The notes under the pieces are model-generated. The model did no database searches. It saw only the letters and a program-made list of their open reading frames with translations, and was not told where the DNA came from. The translations under genes were made by a program, and so were the position numbers. A stretch of DNA of 64,000 nucleotides from Lachnospiraceae bacterium C1.1 (lineage in GTDB: Bacteria > Bacillota > Clostridia > Lachnospirales > Lachnospiraceae), in contig JAUISW010000001.1 in assembly GCA_030434875.1 (NCBI GenBank), positions 3,796,001 to 3,860,000 of the forward strand, in the 5' to 3' direction. This document shows positions 35,677 through 44,841 of the stretch, one piece after another. The first letter of the stretch is position 1, and every line of letters starts with the position of its first letter.

Positions 35677-37611
35677 ATGTATGCCGTACCTTTTTTGATA
35701 TGCTTTCCGCTTCTGGTGGCATTGATACTGGCTTTTGTCGGCAAGGGCAAAGTTGGGAATGCTGTAACCATTGGCGGTGCAGGTGTTATAATGCTCGCTT
35801 CCGTTGGATTTTTTGTATATTGTGCAATGGAAGATTTCGAGAGCATGGAGCTTTTCTATGAAACTCCGTTGGCGGATCATCTGATCCTGCTGGGTGAGAT
35901 ATTGCTGATGATACTGGTAATAGTCAAGTGTATCATACATAAAAAATACTGGATAAGCCTGCTTTCCATCATTCCCACCGCTATGATCGCTTATGTTGAG
36001 CTTACAGGTGAGCATGAGGAAATAGCGCATATTTATGTTGACAGGCTTTCTGCGCTTATGTGCCTTATCGTTGGAATCATCGGCAGTCTTATCATTATTT
36101 ATGCCGTTGGATATATGGACGGATATCACGCGCATCATAAGGAGATCGAGGACAGGAGGTATTATTTCTTCCTGCTTCTTTTTGTATTTATGGGTGCGAT
36201 GTACGGCTTCGTGCTTTCATCAAGTCTTATCTGGCTTGATTTCTTCTGGGAACTTACGAGCGTATGCTCATTTATGCTGATCGGCTATACAAAGCTGGAA
36301 GAGGCTATTACGAATTCTTTCAGGGCTCTCTGGATGAACCTTTTCGGAGGCCTTGCCCTGGCAATAGGTATAGTTTATTACTATTATACAGTCGGAAATC
36401 TTTCTTTCAGGGAATTTATAGAAGAGGGAATTGATGGAAATCCTTTCTCTGTTATCCCTATCACATTGATGGCTTTTGCGGCACTGACCAAGGCAGCACA
36501 GCTTCCTTTTTCACCCTGGCTTCTCGGAGCGATGGTCGCACCGACTCCTTCGTCAGCATTGCTTCACTCTGCTACAATGGTAAAGGCAGGGGTCTACGTT
36601 CTTATCAGACTTTCACCTGCATTTCAGGATGCGACGACTGAAACCCTCACAATGACAGGAACAATGATCTCTGTTATCGGAGGTTTTACCTTCTGCGTGG
36701 CATCGATAATGGCTATTGCCCAGGCCGATGCGAAAAGAGTTCTGGCACTTTCTACGGTATCGAATCTAGGCCTGATGGTGGCCTGCGCCGGAGTAGGAAC
36801 TCCCGAAACTATCTGGGCATGCATATTCCTGATGATTTTCCATGCTGTCTCCAAGGCTTTGCTCTTCCTTGATGTGGGAGCTACGGAGAATTCGCTTTTC
36901 AGCCGTGATATTGAAAATATGCATGGACTCATAAACATACTTCCGAGACTGGCGACATTTATGTTCATCGGTATTGCCGGAATGTTCCTTGCGCCTTTCG
37001 GAATGCTTATCTCCAAATGGTCGGCACTGAGAGCCATGGTAGATGAGAAGAATATGATGACCCTTATATTCATCGTATTCGGTTCTGCAACGACTTCTTT
37101 CTACTGGAGTAAGTGGATGGGAAAGATCATTGCCCATGTTAATGTTGAAACGATAAAACCGGTCAGGGATGTTACGAAAAAGAGTGAGCTTTTTGCGCTC
37201 TGGATACAGGCTGTAATGATGATACTTCTCTGCATAATGTTCCCTTTGCTTTCAAAGGTTTATGTTGACCCGCTCCTTGACGATATGTTCTCAAGTGCAG
37301 GAGAGGTTCTTCCTATGAGTATCCTCTATATGCTTGTTGTCATCATAACATTCGTATTTGCGATACCGCTTATCACAAGTGCATATTCTGAACATATGGC
37401 ATCAAATACGAAGATGTCCTACATGGGAGGAATCAACACAGGAACAAATCACAATTTCGTGGATTCTTTTGGTGAGTCGAAGAAACTCTTCCTTGCCAAC
37501 TATTACTTTGCAACCAGGATCGGCGTAAGAAAGCTTATGCTCCCGAGTCAGGTACTGACGAGTGCCATACTGCTGCTGATGGGCTGCATTATATTTGGAG
37601 GAGCGTTATGA
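35677..37611 (+). CDS. echA: Energy-converting hydrogenase, antiporter-like membrane subunit EchA
   Basis: A 644-residue membrane protein of the NuoL/MrpA proton-pumping family: about 16 transmembrane segments, FFWELTSVCSFMLIG (conserved Glu), LTKAAQLPFSPWLLGAMVAP (conserved Lys) and HSATMVKAGVYVLIR. First gene of the ech operon. It is the ion-translocating part of the complex that couples ferredoxin oxidation and H2 formation to ion export. The start follows AAGGAGG. Confidence 0.93.
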   Translation: MYAVPFLICFPLLVALILAFVGKGKVGNAVTIGGAGVIMLASVGFFVYCAMEDFESMELFYETPLADHLILLGEILLMILVIVKCIIHKKYWISLLSIIPTAMIAYVELTGEHEEIAHIYVDRLSALMCLIVGIIGSLIIIYAVGYMDGYHAHHKEIEDRRYYFFLLLFVFMGAMYGFVLSSSLIWLDFFWELTSVCSFMLIGYTKLEEAITNSFRALWMNLFGGLALAIGIVYYYYTVGNLSFREFIEEGIDGNPFSVIPITLMAFAALTKAAQLPFSPWLLGAMVAPTPSSALLHSATMVKAGVYVLIRLSPAFQDATTETLTMTGTMISVIGGFTFCVASIMAIAQADAKRVLALSTVSNLGLMVACAGVGTPETIWACIFLMIFHAVSKALLFLDVGATENSLFSRDIENMHGLINILPRLATFMFIGIAGMFLAPFGMLISKWSALRAMVDEKNMMTLIFIVFGSATTSFYWSKWMGKIIAHVNVETIKPVRDVTKKSELFALWIQAVMMILLCIMFPLLSKVYVDPLLDDMFSSAGEVLPMSILYMLVVIITFVFAIPLITSAYSEHMASNTKMSYMGGINTGTNHNFVDSFGESKKLFLANYYFATRIGVRKLMLPSQVLTSAILLLMGCIIFGGAL

Positions 37612-38486
37612 ATACAGTAGTTACAAAAATTCTGATGGGACTTGCCTATGTTATTTTAGCACCCGTCATCGGAGGACTTCTGGAAGGCCTGGACAGAAAG
37701 ATCTCAGCACGTATGCAGCGCCGCGTGGGACCGCCGCTCCTTCAGCCTTTTTATGATGTCGGGAAGCTGCTCCACAAACAGACGATAAACGTAATTAAAT
37801 CCCAGAGCTTCCTTATGATGAGCTACCTGCTTTTCATGGTGATAACGGGTGTTATGTTTTTCATAGGAACTGACATACTTATGTGCATGTTTGTTATGTC
37901 TACCGCAGCAATGTTCCTTTATTTTGCGGCAACCGTGACCAGCTCGCCATATTCGACCATAGGAGCATCGAGGGAGCTTATCCAGATAATGGCTTATGAG
38001 CCGGCTGTGCTTCTGACCTGTGTAGGATTTTACATTGTAAGAAAGACCTTCGAGGTTGAAAGCATTATCAAGGCAGATGACAGTGCCATCAAATATCTGC
38101 CGGGCGTTTTTGTTGCATTCGTGTTTGTGCTTACCATAAAAATGAGAAAGTCACCTTTTGACATTTCCACATCGCATCATGCGAACCAGGAGGTCATAAA
38201 GGGTGTCACTGCGGAGCTCGGGGCAAAGAATCTCGCGTTTTTCCAGATAAGTGAGTGGTATGAAAATGTACTGCTGATGGGAATCATCGGGCTTTTTGTG
38301 ATAAACAGCAATCCGCTGAGCATACCGGTGGCGATCGCAGTCATCCTGCTTGTTTATTTCCTTGAGATACTTATAGACAACTGCAGCGCGAGAATGAAAT
38401 ACTCAAATATGCTTTTCCTCGCATGGACTGTTACCCTGATCGCTTCGGGATGCAATATCTGGCTGCTTATGATGATACTTAAATAA
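37608..38486 (+). CDS. echB: Energy-converting hydrogenase membrane subunit EchB
   Basis: A 292-residue NuoH-like protein with about 8 transmembrane segments. Family motifs are GLDRKISARMQRRVGPPLLQP at the N-terminal quinone/ion-path loop, ASRELIQIMAYEPAV and RKSPFDISTSHHANQEV. It connects the hydrophilic hydrogenase arm to EchA. It overlaps echA by 4 nt (ATGA). Confidence 0.95.
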   Translation: MNTVVTKILMGLAYVILAPVIGGLLEGLDRKISARMQRRVGPPLLQPFYDVGKLLHKQTINVIKSQSFLMMSYLLFMVITGVMFFIGTDILMCMFVMSTAAMFLYFAATVTSSPYSTIGASRELIQIMAYEPAVLLTCVGFYIVRKTFEVESIIKADDSAIKYLPGVFVAFVFVLTIKMRKSPFDISTSHHANQEVIKGVTAELGAKNLAFFQISEWYENVLLMGIIGLFVINSNPLSIPVAIAVILLVYFLEILIDNCSARMKYSNMLFLAWTVTLIASGCNIWLLMMILK

Positions 38487-38489
38487 TAT

Positions 38490-38587
38490 GAAGCTGCCTG
38501 ACAAATGAAGGTGTTTTCGTACCTGCGCTGCAGATATTTTCCATTTGTCAGGTGACTCATATAAAAGCTTCATACAGTTTTTTTGAA
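38490..38587 (+). promoter_or_regulatory. Branched hairpin with T-run inside the ech operon
   Basis: GAAGCT pairs with AGCTTC (38566-38571), and CCTGACAAATG (38497-38507) with CATTTGTCAGG (38542-38552). AGGT/ACCT forms a tip. Seven T residues follow at 38578-38584. It lies in the only sizeable gap of the operon, between membrane-subunit and soluble-subunit genes, and could terminate or process the mRNA in part. Confidence 0.6.
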
Positions 38588-38605
38588 AGATAAGAGGTAT
38601 ATGAA

Positions 38606-39058
38606 ATGTACAATATGAAACGTTCGCCATGGGTCATGCATTATGACGGGTCGAGCTGCAACGGATGCGATATCGAGGTTCTTGCGTGCCTGACACCGGT
38701 TTATGATGCAGAACGGTTTGGCATTATAAATACAGGTGATCCGATGCAGGCTGATATCCTGCTGATAACAGGCGGGATCAATTCCCAGAATGCAGAGGTT
38801 GTAAAGCAGATTTATGAGCAGATGCCCAGACCAAAGGTTGTCTGTGCGATTGGCGTATGTGCCTGTACAGGCGGGATTTTTAAGGACTGCTATAATATAA
38901 AGGGCGGAGCCGATACTGTGATTCCGGTGGACATCTATGTTCCCGGATGTGCGGCGAGACCGCAGTCCATAATTGACGGAATTGTCAAATCGATAGAGCT
39001 TTTCCAGAAGAGGCTCGAAGAACACGCCACTATGATCGCGGATAAAAAGGAGGCGTGA
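38606..39058 (+). CDS. echC: Energy-converting hydrogenase small subunit EchC
   Basis: A 150-residue NuoB-like iron-sulfur subunit. Cluster ligands are visible in SSCNGCDIEVLAC, GVCACTGGIF and VPGCAARPQSI, the proximal [4Fe-4S] pattern of Ech/CooL/NuoB. It passes electrons to the NiFe site in EchE. It overlaps echD by 4 nt. Confidence 0.95.
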   Translation: MYNMKRSPWVMHYDGSSCNGCDIEVLACLTPVYDAERFGIINTGDPMQADILLITGGINSQNAEVVKQIYEQMPRPKVVCAIGVCACTGGIFKDCYNIKGGADTVIPVDIYVPGCAARPQSIIDGIVKSIELFQKRLEEHATMIADKKEA

Positions 39059-39504
39059 GAATGGCAGAGATCAATGAAAAGGTGAATCCTGCAGAGGTTA
39101 TGGAGGAGATCACCGTTCATGCAGCAACAGGACCTAAAAATGTTATAGAGATCATAGATTATAATGACATAGTTGAAGTCGCCATAGCCATGAAGCATTC
39201 AGGATACAGGCTTTCACAGGCATGTGCGGCATATGTCGGTGACGAGCTGAATCTTTATTATACCTATGTTGATGATGATAATAATGACTGCATAACTGTA
39301 AATGCAAAGCTTGAGGACAGGGATACCGTTATTATGAGTATCACTAATGTTTTCCCGTATGCGGCTTTTTATGAGAATGAGATGCATGAGCTTTTTGGTG
39401 CAAATATAAACCTGACAGTGCCGGATTATAAGGACAGGCTCTACAGAATTGAGCAGGAGACACCAATGGCACCGCCAAGAAAAGATCCGGAGGAGCAGAA
39501 ATGA
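39055..39504 (+). CDS. echD: Energy-converting hydrogenase subunit EchD
   Basis: A 149-residue NuoC-like subunit with the NVFPYAAFYENEMHELFG segment (family form FPAAxWxERExxDLFG). Helps assemble the hydrophilic arm. It overlaps both echC and echE by 4 nt, so these three are translationally coupled. The start could also be the second ATG at 39061. Confidence 0.9.
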   Translation: MRMAEINEKVNPAEVMEEITVHAATGPKNVIEIIDYNDIVEVAIAMKHSGYRLSQACAAYVGDELNLYYTYVDDDNNDCITVNAKLEDRDTVIMSITNVFPYAAFYENEMHELFGANINLTVPDYKDRLYRIEQETPMAPPRKDPEEQK

Positions 39505-40580
39505 AAAAAAGAAGTATAGTACCTTACGGTCCGCAGCATCCGGTTCTGCCTGAGCCGATTCACTTAGACCTTGTTATAGAGGATGAGAAGATAATGGATG
39601 TCATACCGTCGATCGGTTTCATCCACAGGGGACTTGAGGGACTCGCAGCAAAAAGAGATTTTAACCAGATGGCATATGTGGCTGAAAGAATCTGCGGAAT
39701 ATGCAGTTTCGGCCATGGTTTTGGATATTGTGAAACTGTTGAGAAAATAATGGGACTGGAGATTCCGGACAGGGCGAAATTCTTACGTACTATCTGGTTT
39801 GAAATGTCCAGGATACACAGCCACCTGCTTTGGGCAGGACTTCTGGCTGACGGCTTTGGATTTGAGAATCTTTTTTACCAGTGCTGGAGAGTAAGGGAAA
39901 AGATCCTCGATATGCTGGAGCTTACTACCGGTGGAAGAGTTATTTTCTCTGTCAATAAAGTAGGCGGGGTCATTAAGGATATAAATCCGGATATGGCGAA
40001 GAGCATACTTGAGAGTCTTGACAGCATAGAGGCTGAATTAAAGGAACTGCAGAAGACCTTTATGAATGATTACACCGTAGAATCAAGGCTTAAGGGCTGT
40101 GGAGTTCTTACAAAGGAGCAGGCTCACGCGCTTGGATGTGCGGGACCTTTCGCAAGGGCGAGCGGTATTAAAAATGATATGAGGCTTTTAGGATATGCAG
40201 CATACGGTCAGCTTGATTTCGAGCCGATAACCAGCGATATCGGTGACAGCTATGCACGATGTGATGTGAGGATCAGGGAAATATTCCAGTCGATAGACCT
40301 TATCCGCCAGTGCTTTGCGAAGATGCCGGAAACGGAGCTCAATGTTCCTGTCAAGGGCAATCCTAAGGGAGAGCATCTCACAAGGATCGAGCAGCCAAGA
40401 GGAGAGGCTGTTTACTATGTCCATGCGAACGGAACGCCTTTCCTTGACAGGATGAGAGTCCGCACACCAACCTTCGCAAACCTCGCAGGGCTCTGCGAGA
40501 CGCTGAAGGGTGCTGATTATGCAGATATAGGGCTTCTGGTTCTGACCATAGATCCCTGTATCAGCTGTACAGAACGATAA
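39501..40580 (+). CDS. echE: Energy-converting hydrogenase large (NiFe) subunit EchE
   Basis: A 359-residue NuoD/CooH-like catalytic subunit. NiFe ligands: RICGIC at residues 63-68 (Cys65, Cys68) and DPCISC at 351-356 (Cys353, Cys356), so it is a true hydrogenase and not a complex I subunit. The protein ends three residues after the last cysteine (TER), so there is no C-terminal peptide to be cut by a maturation endopeptidase; consistently, no such protease gene is in the cluster. Other conserved parts are YGPQHPVLPEP and GFIHRGLE. Confidence 0.96.
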   Translation: MKKRSIVPYGPQHPVLPEPIHLDLVIEDEKIMDVIPSIGFIHRGLEGLAAKRDFNQMAYVAERICGICSFGHGFGYCETVEKIMGLEIPDRAKFLRTIWFEMSRIHSHLLWAGLLADGFGFENLFYQCWRVREKILDMLELTTGGRVIFSVNKVGGVIKDINPDMAKSILESLDSIEAELKELQKTFMNDYTVESRLKGCGVLTKEQAHALGCAGPFARASGIKNDMRLLGYAAYGQLDFEPITSDIGDSYARCDVRIREIFQSIDLIRQCFAKMPETELNVPVKGNPKGEHLTRIEQPRGEAVYYVHANGTPFLDRMRVRTPTFANLAGLCETLKGADYADIGLLVLTIDPCISCTER

Positions 40581-40597
40581 GGGGGTAGAGCATAGGT

Positions 40598-41062
40598 ATG
40601 TCGTTAATGAGTTTTGCATCAACATCCCTTAAGAATCTTTTTAAGAAACCGGTCACGACGAAATATCCGTTTGAACCGGCGGTATATCCTGAAAGATCCA
40701 GGGGACATATAGAAATAGTGATAGATGACTGTATAGGCTGCGGAATGTGTGTACGTTCCTGTCCTTTGGGCGCACTGAGGGTTGACAAGATAAAGGGAAC
40801 ATGGACGATAAACCGCTTTGACTGCATAGCCTGCGGTTACTGTGTACAAAAATGCCCGAAAAAATGCCTTACCATGAATCCGGGCTACCAGACACCTGAT
40901 GCCGTCAAGACTGAGGCAGTATATACAAAATCCGCGGAGCAGCTTGCGAAAGAGGCGAAGCAGAGAGAAGAAGCGGCAGCCAAGGCAGCTGCAGCAAAGA
41001 AGGCAATGGAAGCAAAAAAGGCTGCCGAGGCTCAGGCAAAGGCAGCAGAAAGCAGTAATTGA
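40598..41062 (+). CDS. echF: Energy-converting hydrogenase ferredoxin subunit EchF
   Basis: A 154-residue protein with two [4Fe-4S] motifs: CIGCGMCVRSCP (Cys45, 48, 51, 55) and CIACGYCVQKCP (Cys76, 79, 82, 86). It receives electrons from soluble ferredoxin. After residue 110 there is an unusual Ala/Lys/Glu tail, probably a long helix, not needed for the ferredoxin fold. The next start (hypC) lies just after its stop. Confidence 0.95.
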   Translation: MSLMSFASTSLKNLFKKPVTTKYPFEPAVYPERSRGHIEIVIDDCIGCGMCVRSCPLGALRVDKIKGTWTINRFDCIACGYCVQKCPKKCLTMNPGYQTPDAVKTEAVYTKSAEQLAKEAKQREEAAAKAAAAKKAMEAKKAAEAQAKAAESSN

Positions 41063-41063
41063 A

Positions 41064-41264
41064 ATGTGTGTAGCATTAACAGGAAAAGTAATTGAAGTCC
41101 ATCCGCGCACGGCGACCGTGGATTTCAACGGCAGCCGGATTGAGGCCATGTCAGGACTCCTCAAGGTGGAGCCGGGGGACAGGGTTTTGGTCCATGCAGG
41201 CTGCATTTTGCAAAAGGTAAGTGAAGACTACGTAGATGAGCTTGAAGAGTTGATGAAAGAATAA
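41064..41264 (+). CDS. hypC: Hydrogenase maturation factor HypC
   Basis: A 66-residue HypC starting MCVALTGKVIEV, with the essential Cys2, and containing ATVDFNGSRIEAMSGLL and GDRVLVHAGCILQKV. A longer reading frame is open upstream but runs through the echF tail in another frame; HypC must begin with Met-Cys, so 41064 is the start. HypC carries the Fe(CN)2CO precursor with HypD. It overlaps the hypD start by one base. Confidence 0.96.
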   Translation: MCVALTGKVIEVHPRTATVDFNGSRIEAMSGLLKVEPGDRVLVHAGCILQKVSEDYVDELEELMKE

Positions 41265-42301
41265 TGGAAATCGAGAAGATCAAGGAATTTTTAGGCTCCT
41301 ATGAAGGCCCGCGGATGAAGATCATGGAAATCTGCGGAAGCCACACGGGAGCCATTCATAAAAACGGAATACCGAAGCTTTTGTCCGAAAATATCGAGTT
41401 GATTTCAGGACCCGGATGTCCGGTCTGCGTAACGCCCAGTGCCTATATTGACAGGCTTATCGAGATTTCTAAGGAAGAGGGCAGATGCGTGGTAAGTTTC
41501 GGAGACCTTCTGAGGGTTCCCGGAAGTCGCGGATCACTTAGTGAAGCTATGGGCAAGGGCGGAAGAGTGAAAATGGTTTATTCGCCCCTAGATATTTTGA
41601 AACTGGCTAAGGGTGAGCCTGCGACGGAATTTGTTTTTGCGGCGATAGGTTTCGAGACTACGGCTCCGGTATATGCGATATTGATCGACAGTTTAATTCG
41701 CGATAACATAAAAAACGTGAAGATCCTTACTGCCATGAAGACTATGGAAATGGCAGTCGACTATATCTGCTCGAGCGGCGGAGGGATCGACGGGTTCATA
41801 GCACCTGGCCATGTGTGCGTGGTAGCGGGTGCAAAAGAGTTCGAGGCGGCAGCGGAAAAATACGCTCTGCCTTTTGTTGTTTCGGGCTTTACGGGAGAGG
41901 ACATTTTGAAGACTCTTTATCTCCTGGTGAAAAACAGGGGAAAGGGCAGAGTTATAAATGCCTATGGAAGCGTCGTGACCTATGATGGAAATCTTGCGGC
42001 TCAGGAAATGATAGATAAATATTTTGAAAGAACCGATGCTGTATGGAGGGGAATCGGAGAGCTTAAAGGCAGCGGCCTTGCGCTAAGGACAGAGTATGCC
42101 GGATTTGATGCCGGAAGCAGGGAGCTTGTGGAGGATATAAAGATCAACAGGGCTTGCGCCTGCGACAAGGTTATAATCGGAGCTATGAGACCGGAGGAAT
42201 GTCCTTTGTTTAAGAAAGTCTGCAGCCCGATGAATCCCCAGGGAGCCTGCATGGTCTCTCCTGAGGGCACTTGTAATACACATTTTGCGATAGAAGGATG
42301 A
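41264..42301 (+). CDS. hypD: Hydrogenase maturation factor HypD
   Basis: A 345-residue HypD with MEICGSHTGAIHKNGI, SGPGCPVCVTP, GFETTAPV and a C-terminal cysteine set (CACDKV, EECPLFKKVC, PQGACMVSPEGTC) that holds its [4Fe-4S] cluster. Scaffold for the iron-cyanide-carbonyl unit of NiFe hydrogenase. Directly coupled to hypC and 8 nt before hypE. Confidence 0.97.
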   Translation: MEIEKIKEFLGSYEGPRMKIMEICGSHTGAIHKNGIPKLLSENIELISGPGCPVCVTPSAYIDRLIEISKEEGRCVVSFGDLLRVPGSRGSLSEAMGKGGRVKMVYSPLDILKLAKGEPATEFVFAAIGFETTAPVYAILIDSLIRDNIKNVKILTAMKTMEMAVDYICSSGGGIDGFIAPGHVCVVAGAKEFEAAAEKYALPFVVSGFTGEDILKTLYLLVKNRGKGRVINAYGSVVTYDGNLAAQEMIDKYFERTDAVWRGIGELKGSGLALRTEYAGFDAGSRELVEDIKINRACACDKVIIGAMRPEECPLFKKVCSPMNPQGACMVSPEGTCNTHFAIEG

Positions 42302-42309
42302 CTTGAAAA

Positions 42310-43311
42310 ATGACTGATACGGTAACAATGGCTCACGGCAGCGGCGGAAGCGCCACTAAGGAGCTTATAGAGAACGTTTTTGCAGCGGAATTTTCCAACG
42401 ATACACTTAATGCGATGGAGGACAGTGCTGTTGTGCCTGCCTCTGAAAAAATCGCTTTAACGACTGACAGTTTCGTGGTCAAACCGGTGGAATACAAGGG
42501 TGGAAACATAGGAAGGCTTTCAATTTGCGGTACAGTGAATGACCTTTTGATGAGAGGTTCGAAGCCTGAATATATAACGGCAGGATTTATTCTGGAAGAA
42601 GGACTTGATATTGACCTTTTGAAAAGGATCGTTAAATCGGCAGCGGAAACAGCGCGGGAAGCAGGTGTCAGGATTGTTGCCGGTGATACGAAAGTTATAG
42701 ATGGAAATGGCGGAATCTACATTAATACTGCGGGAGTCGGACTTTTGGATCCGGCGGCAGAGGACATTTCTGCAAAGAGAGCATCTGATGGTGATGTCAT
42801 CATTGTTTCGGGAAATCTCGGGGATCATCATTCTGCGATTCTTACAGACAGGCTTGGGATTGATTCGGATATTGAAAGTGATAACGCACCACTCGTAGAT
42901 ATTGTGGGTAATCTTTTGAAGAGCGGCGTTGAGATCCATACTTTAAGGGATATCACTCGCGGCGGTCTGGCGACGGTTCTGAAGGAGCTTGCTGAAAGTT
43001 CGGGAACTTGTTTTTACATTAATGAAAATGATATACCGGCGAGCGCCGCAGTAAAAAGTTTTGCAGCAATGCTCGGATTAGAGCCGCTCTACATGGGAAA
43101 TGAGGGCAAGCTCGCCGCAGTGGTCGCAGCGAAGGACGTCGAGAGGGCTCTCGAAATTATCAGAAATTCCAAATATGGTGCTGACGCAGTAATAGTCGGT
43201 GAGGTGAAGGCCGAGGAATCCCGCCGCGGCCGCCTTATAGTCAGAACCGAAATTGGCTCCGAGCGGGAAGTCGGAATCTTGAAGGGCGAAGGCTTACCGA
43301 GGATCTGCTGA
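42310..43311 (+). CDS. hypE: Hydrogenase maturation factor HypE
   Basis: A 333-residue HypE: MAHGSGG near the start, LTTDSFVVKP, DITRGGLATVL, and the C-terminal PRIC whose last residue Cys333 carries the thiocarboxamide/thiocyanate. It dehydrates carbamoyl groups delivered by HypF. hypF, hypA and hypB are not in the window, so they must lie elsewhere in the genome for the hydrogenase to be matured. Confidence 0.97.
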   Translation: MTDTVTMAHGSGGSATKELIENVFAAEFSNDTLNAMEDSAVVPASEKIALTTDSFVVKPVEYKGGNIGRLSICGTVNDLLMRGSKPEYITAGFILEEGLDIDLLKRIVKSAAETAREAGVRIVAGDTKVIDGNGGIYINTAGVGLLDPAAEDISAKRASDGDVIIVSGNLGDHHSAILTDRLGIDSDIESDNAPLVDIVGNLLKSGVEIHTLRDITRGGLATVLKELAESSGTCFYINENDIPASAAVKSFAAMLGLEPLYMGNEGKLAAVVAAKDVERALEIIRNSKYGADAVIVGEVKAEESRRGRLIVRTEIGSEREVGILKGEGLPRIC

Positions 43312-43316
43312 AATTG

Positions 43317-43497
43317 ACGCCACTCTTGACAATAACTTAAGACTTTGAGGCACGAAGTGACAAAAGTCATGACTTTTCGTCACTGCGTACCTCAAAGTCA
43401 TGCAAACAAGCCATTTAAATGTGGCTGCGCCACGGGCTTGTTTGCCACTTGTTTTACGTTATCATACGGAACCCGCAGTAAATGCGGATTCCTGCAA
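43317..43497. repeat. Composite palindromic repeat: family C fragment plus family B/A copy 1
   Basis: 43317-43335 is the first 19 bp of family C. Then come inverted 28-bp arms (43341-43368 and 43371-43399). A hairpin CAAACAAGCC ... GGCTTGTTTG enclosing GTGGC-TGC-GCCAC (43403-43444) follows. A hairpin GGAACCCGCAGTAAATGCGG...TTCC (43468-43492) ends it. The block recurs at 53532-53662 and, inverted, at 53790-53905. It separates convergent hypE and the AraC gene and may act as a terminator for both. Confidence 0.85.
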
Positions 43498-43512
43498 TTA
43501 AGTCACCAAAAC

Positions 43513-44736
43513 TCATACCTTCTCTGTAATAAGCTTTCTGTATTGGCTTGGGGTGATGCCTTTGTCCTGCTTGAAGATGCGGGTAAAATAGGTTACGTCA
43601 TTTATTCCGCAGGAGCCTGCGATCTCCTGGATCGGCTGGCTCGTTGTGTTAAGGAGGAAAATGGCTCTTTCGATACGGCGGCTGTTTACGTATTCGGTAA
43701 AGGTCACTTTGGTCTCACGCTTAAAAAGTGCAGAAAGATAGCTTTTGTTTATTGAAAGTGCGGCAGCTGTGGACTGCAGACTCAGATCATTGTCGTATAG
43801 ATGCTGTATAATATAAACAAGTGCTCTCTGCATTGTTGGCGAATAGGACGAAGTTGAATTTCTCTGAACAAGAGTACAGTAGTCTTTAAGTATTTCCCGA
43901 TGCAGCGCCACGTCCTGATCAGGACTTATCATATTTTCTATTTTTACCGCCATCCGTCTGGAAATATCGTCTAAGAATAAGGGATGGACTCCGCCCTGCT
44001 CGGCACCTTTACGACAGATCGTATTGAAGGCCAGCAGGTTATTTTTTTTACTCCTAAGCGTACTTTGGGAGCGGTTGTCGATATTTCTGACAGCAGGATC
44101 GGCGCTGGCTCTGACGGCACTGTTGAAATCACCTCTTGAGATCGCATTTATTATCTTTCGTTCAAGCTCATATCTGTGTTCCATCCTTTTCATGATATCC
44201 TCATTATCCGAGCTCTCCCTTTCACTTATATAATTTGTATCTGCATCGGCTTTCTGGATTATATATTCTATCTGATAATTGCCGACGCCAAAAAGAGATT
44301 CTGCCAGAGTATCGATATAATTCTCGATGATCGAAGTATCCTGAAGACAGGGCAGAGTCGAAAAATACTGGTGCATATATCGGTATAGACTTGCCGGGAT
44401 ATTTATTTTTTTGCAGAGTTCATTGGTCTTTATTACCGATGCCGGTTCTGTAAGGTAAGGACCCGCGGCGAGCATAGTGTTCATTTCTTCTGATTTTAAC
44501 GGGAAAAAGATATAGTGGCAGCCGTATTTATCTATGGAAAAATAGATGGTTCTGTTCTTTATAAAATCCGGATCTAAAAAAGTGACCTTTGTGCTGTAGC
44601 CGTTTTCAGGACCAATGATCGATTTCCTGAGTCCCAGATCCAAATCCGTAGGCAAAGGTTTACTTATGTCCACAATATTCGCCACCAGATTTAGTTTATG
44701 GAAAAAATTTACGGTGAAATCTACATATTCATTCAT
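43513..44736 (-). CDS. AraC-family regulator, probable controller of the uronate operon
   Basis: A 407-residue regulator. About 300 N-terminal residues form a sensor region resembling those of other Lachnospiraceae AraC proteins (no recognised cupin). The C-terminal 100 residues are an AraC DNA-binding domain (LSLQSTAAALSINKSYLSALFKRET and IQEIAGSCGINDVTYFTRIFKQDKGITPSQYR). It is divergent from the hexuronate operon starting at 45279, the usual position for a local activator. The ligand may be a uronate or oligo-uronide, which is inference. Confidence 0.88.
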   Translation of the reverse strand: MNEYVDFTVNFFHKLNLVANIVDISKPLPTDLDLGLRKSIIGPENGYSTKVTFLDPDFIKNRTIYFSIDKYGCHYIFFPLKSEEMNTMLAAGPYLTEPASVIKTNELCKKINIPASLYRYMHQYFSTLPCLQDTSIIENYIDTLAESLFGVGNYQIEYIIQKADADTNYISERESSDNEDIMKRMEHRYELERKIINAISRGDFNSAVRASADPAVRNIDNRSQSTLRSKKNNLLAFNTICRKGAEQGGVHPLFLDDISRRMAVKIENMISPDQDVALHREILKDYCTLVQRNSTSSYSPTMQRALVYIIQHLYDNDLSLQSTAAALSINKSYLSALFKRETKVTFTEYVNSRRIERAIFLLNTTSQPIQEIAGSCGINDVTYFTRIFKQDKGITPSQYRKLITEKV

Positions 44737-44761
44737 ATCTAAAACTCCAAATCGTTATTAA

Positions 44762-44841
44762 TTCGCCTGTTACGTTATTCGCCTGTTACGCCGTTCGCTT
44801 GTTACGTTGTTCGGCTGTTACGTTGTTCGTTTGTTACGCCG
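44762..44841. repeat. Five tandem 16-bp repeats beside the AraC gene
   Basis: Units TTCGCCTGTTACGTTA, TTCGCCTGTTACGCCG, TTCGCTTGTTACGTTG, TTCGGCTGTTACGTTG and TTCGTTTGTTACGCCG follow each other without gaps, 26 bp upstream of the AraC start codon. They share sequence with the family E palindrome that follows. Confidence 0.85.

Noticed and set aside
40899..41063. Upstream extension of the hypC reading frame
   Set aside because: It lies inside echF in another frame and is Arg/Gln/Lys-rich. HypC function needs Met-Cys at the N-terminus, present at 41064.
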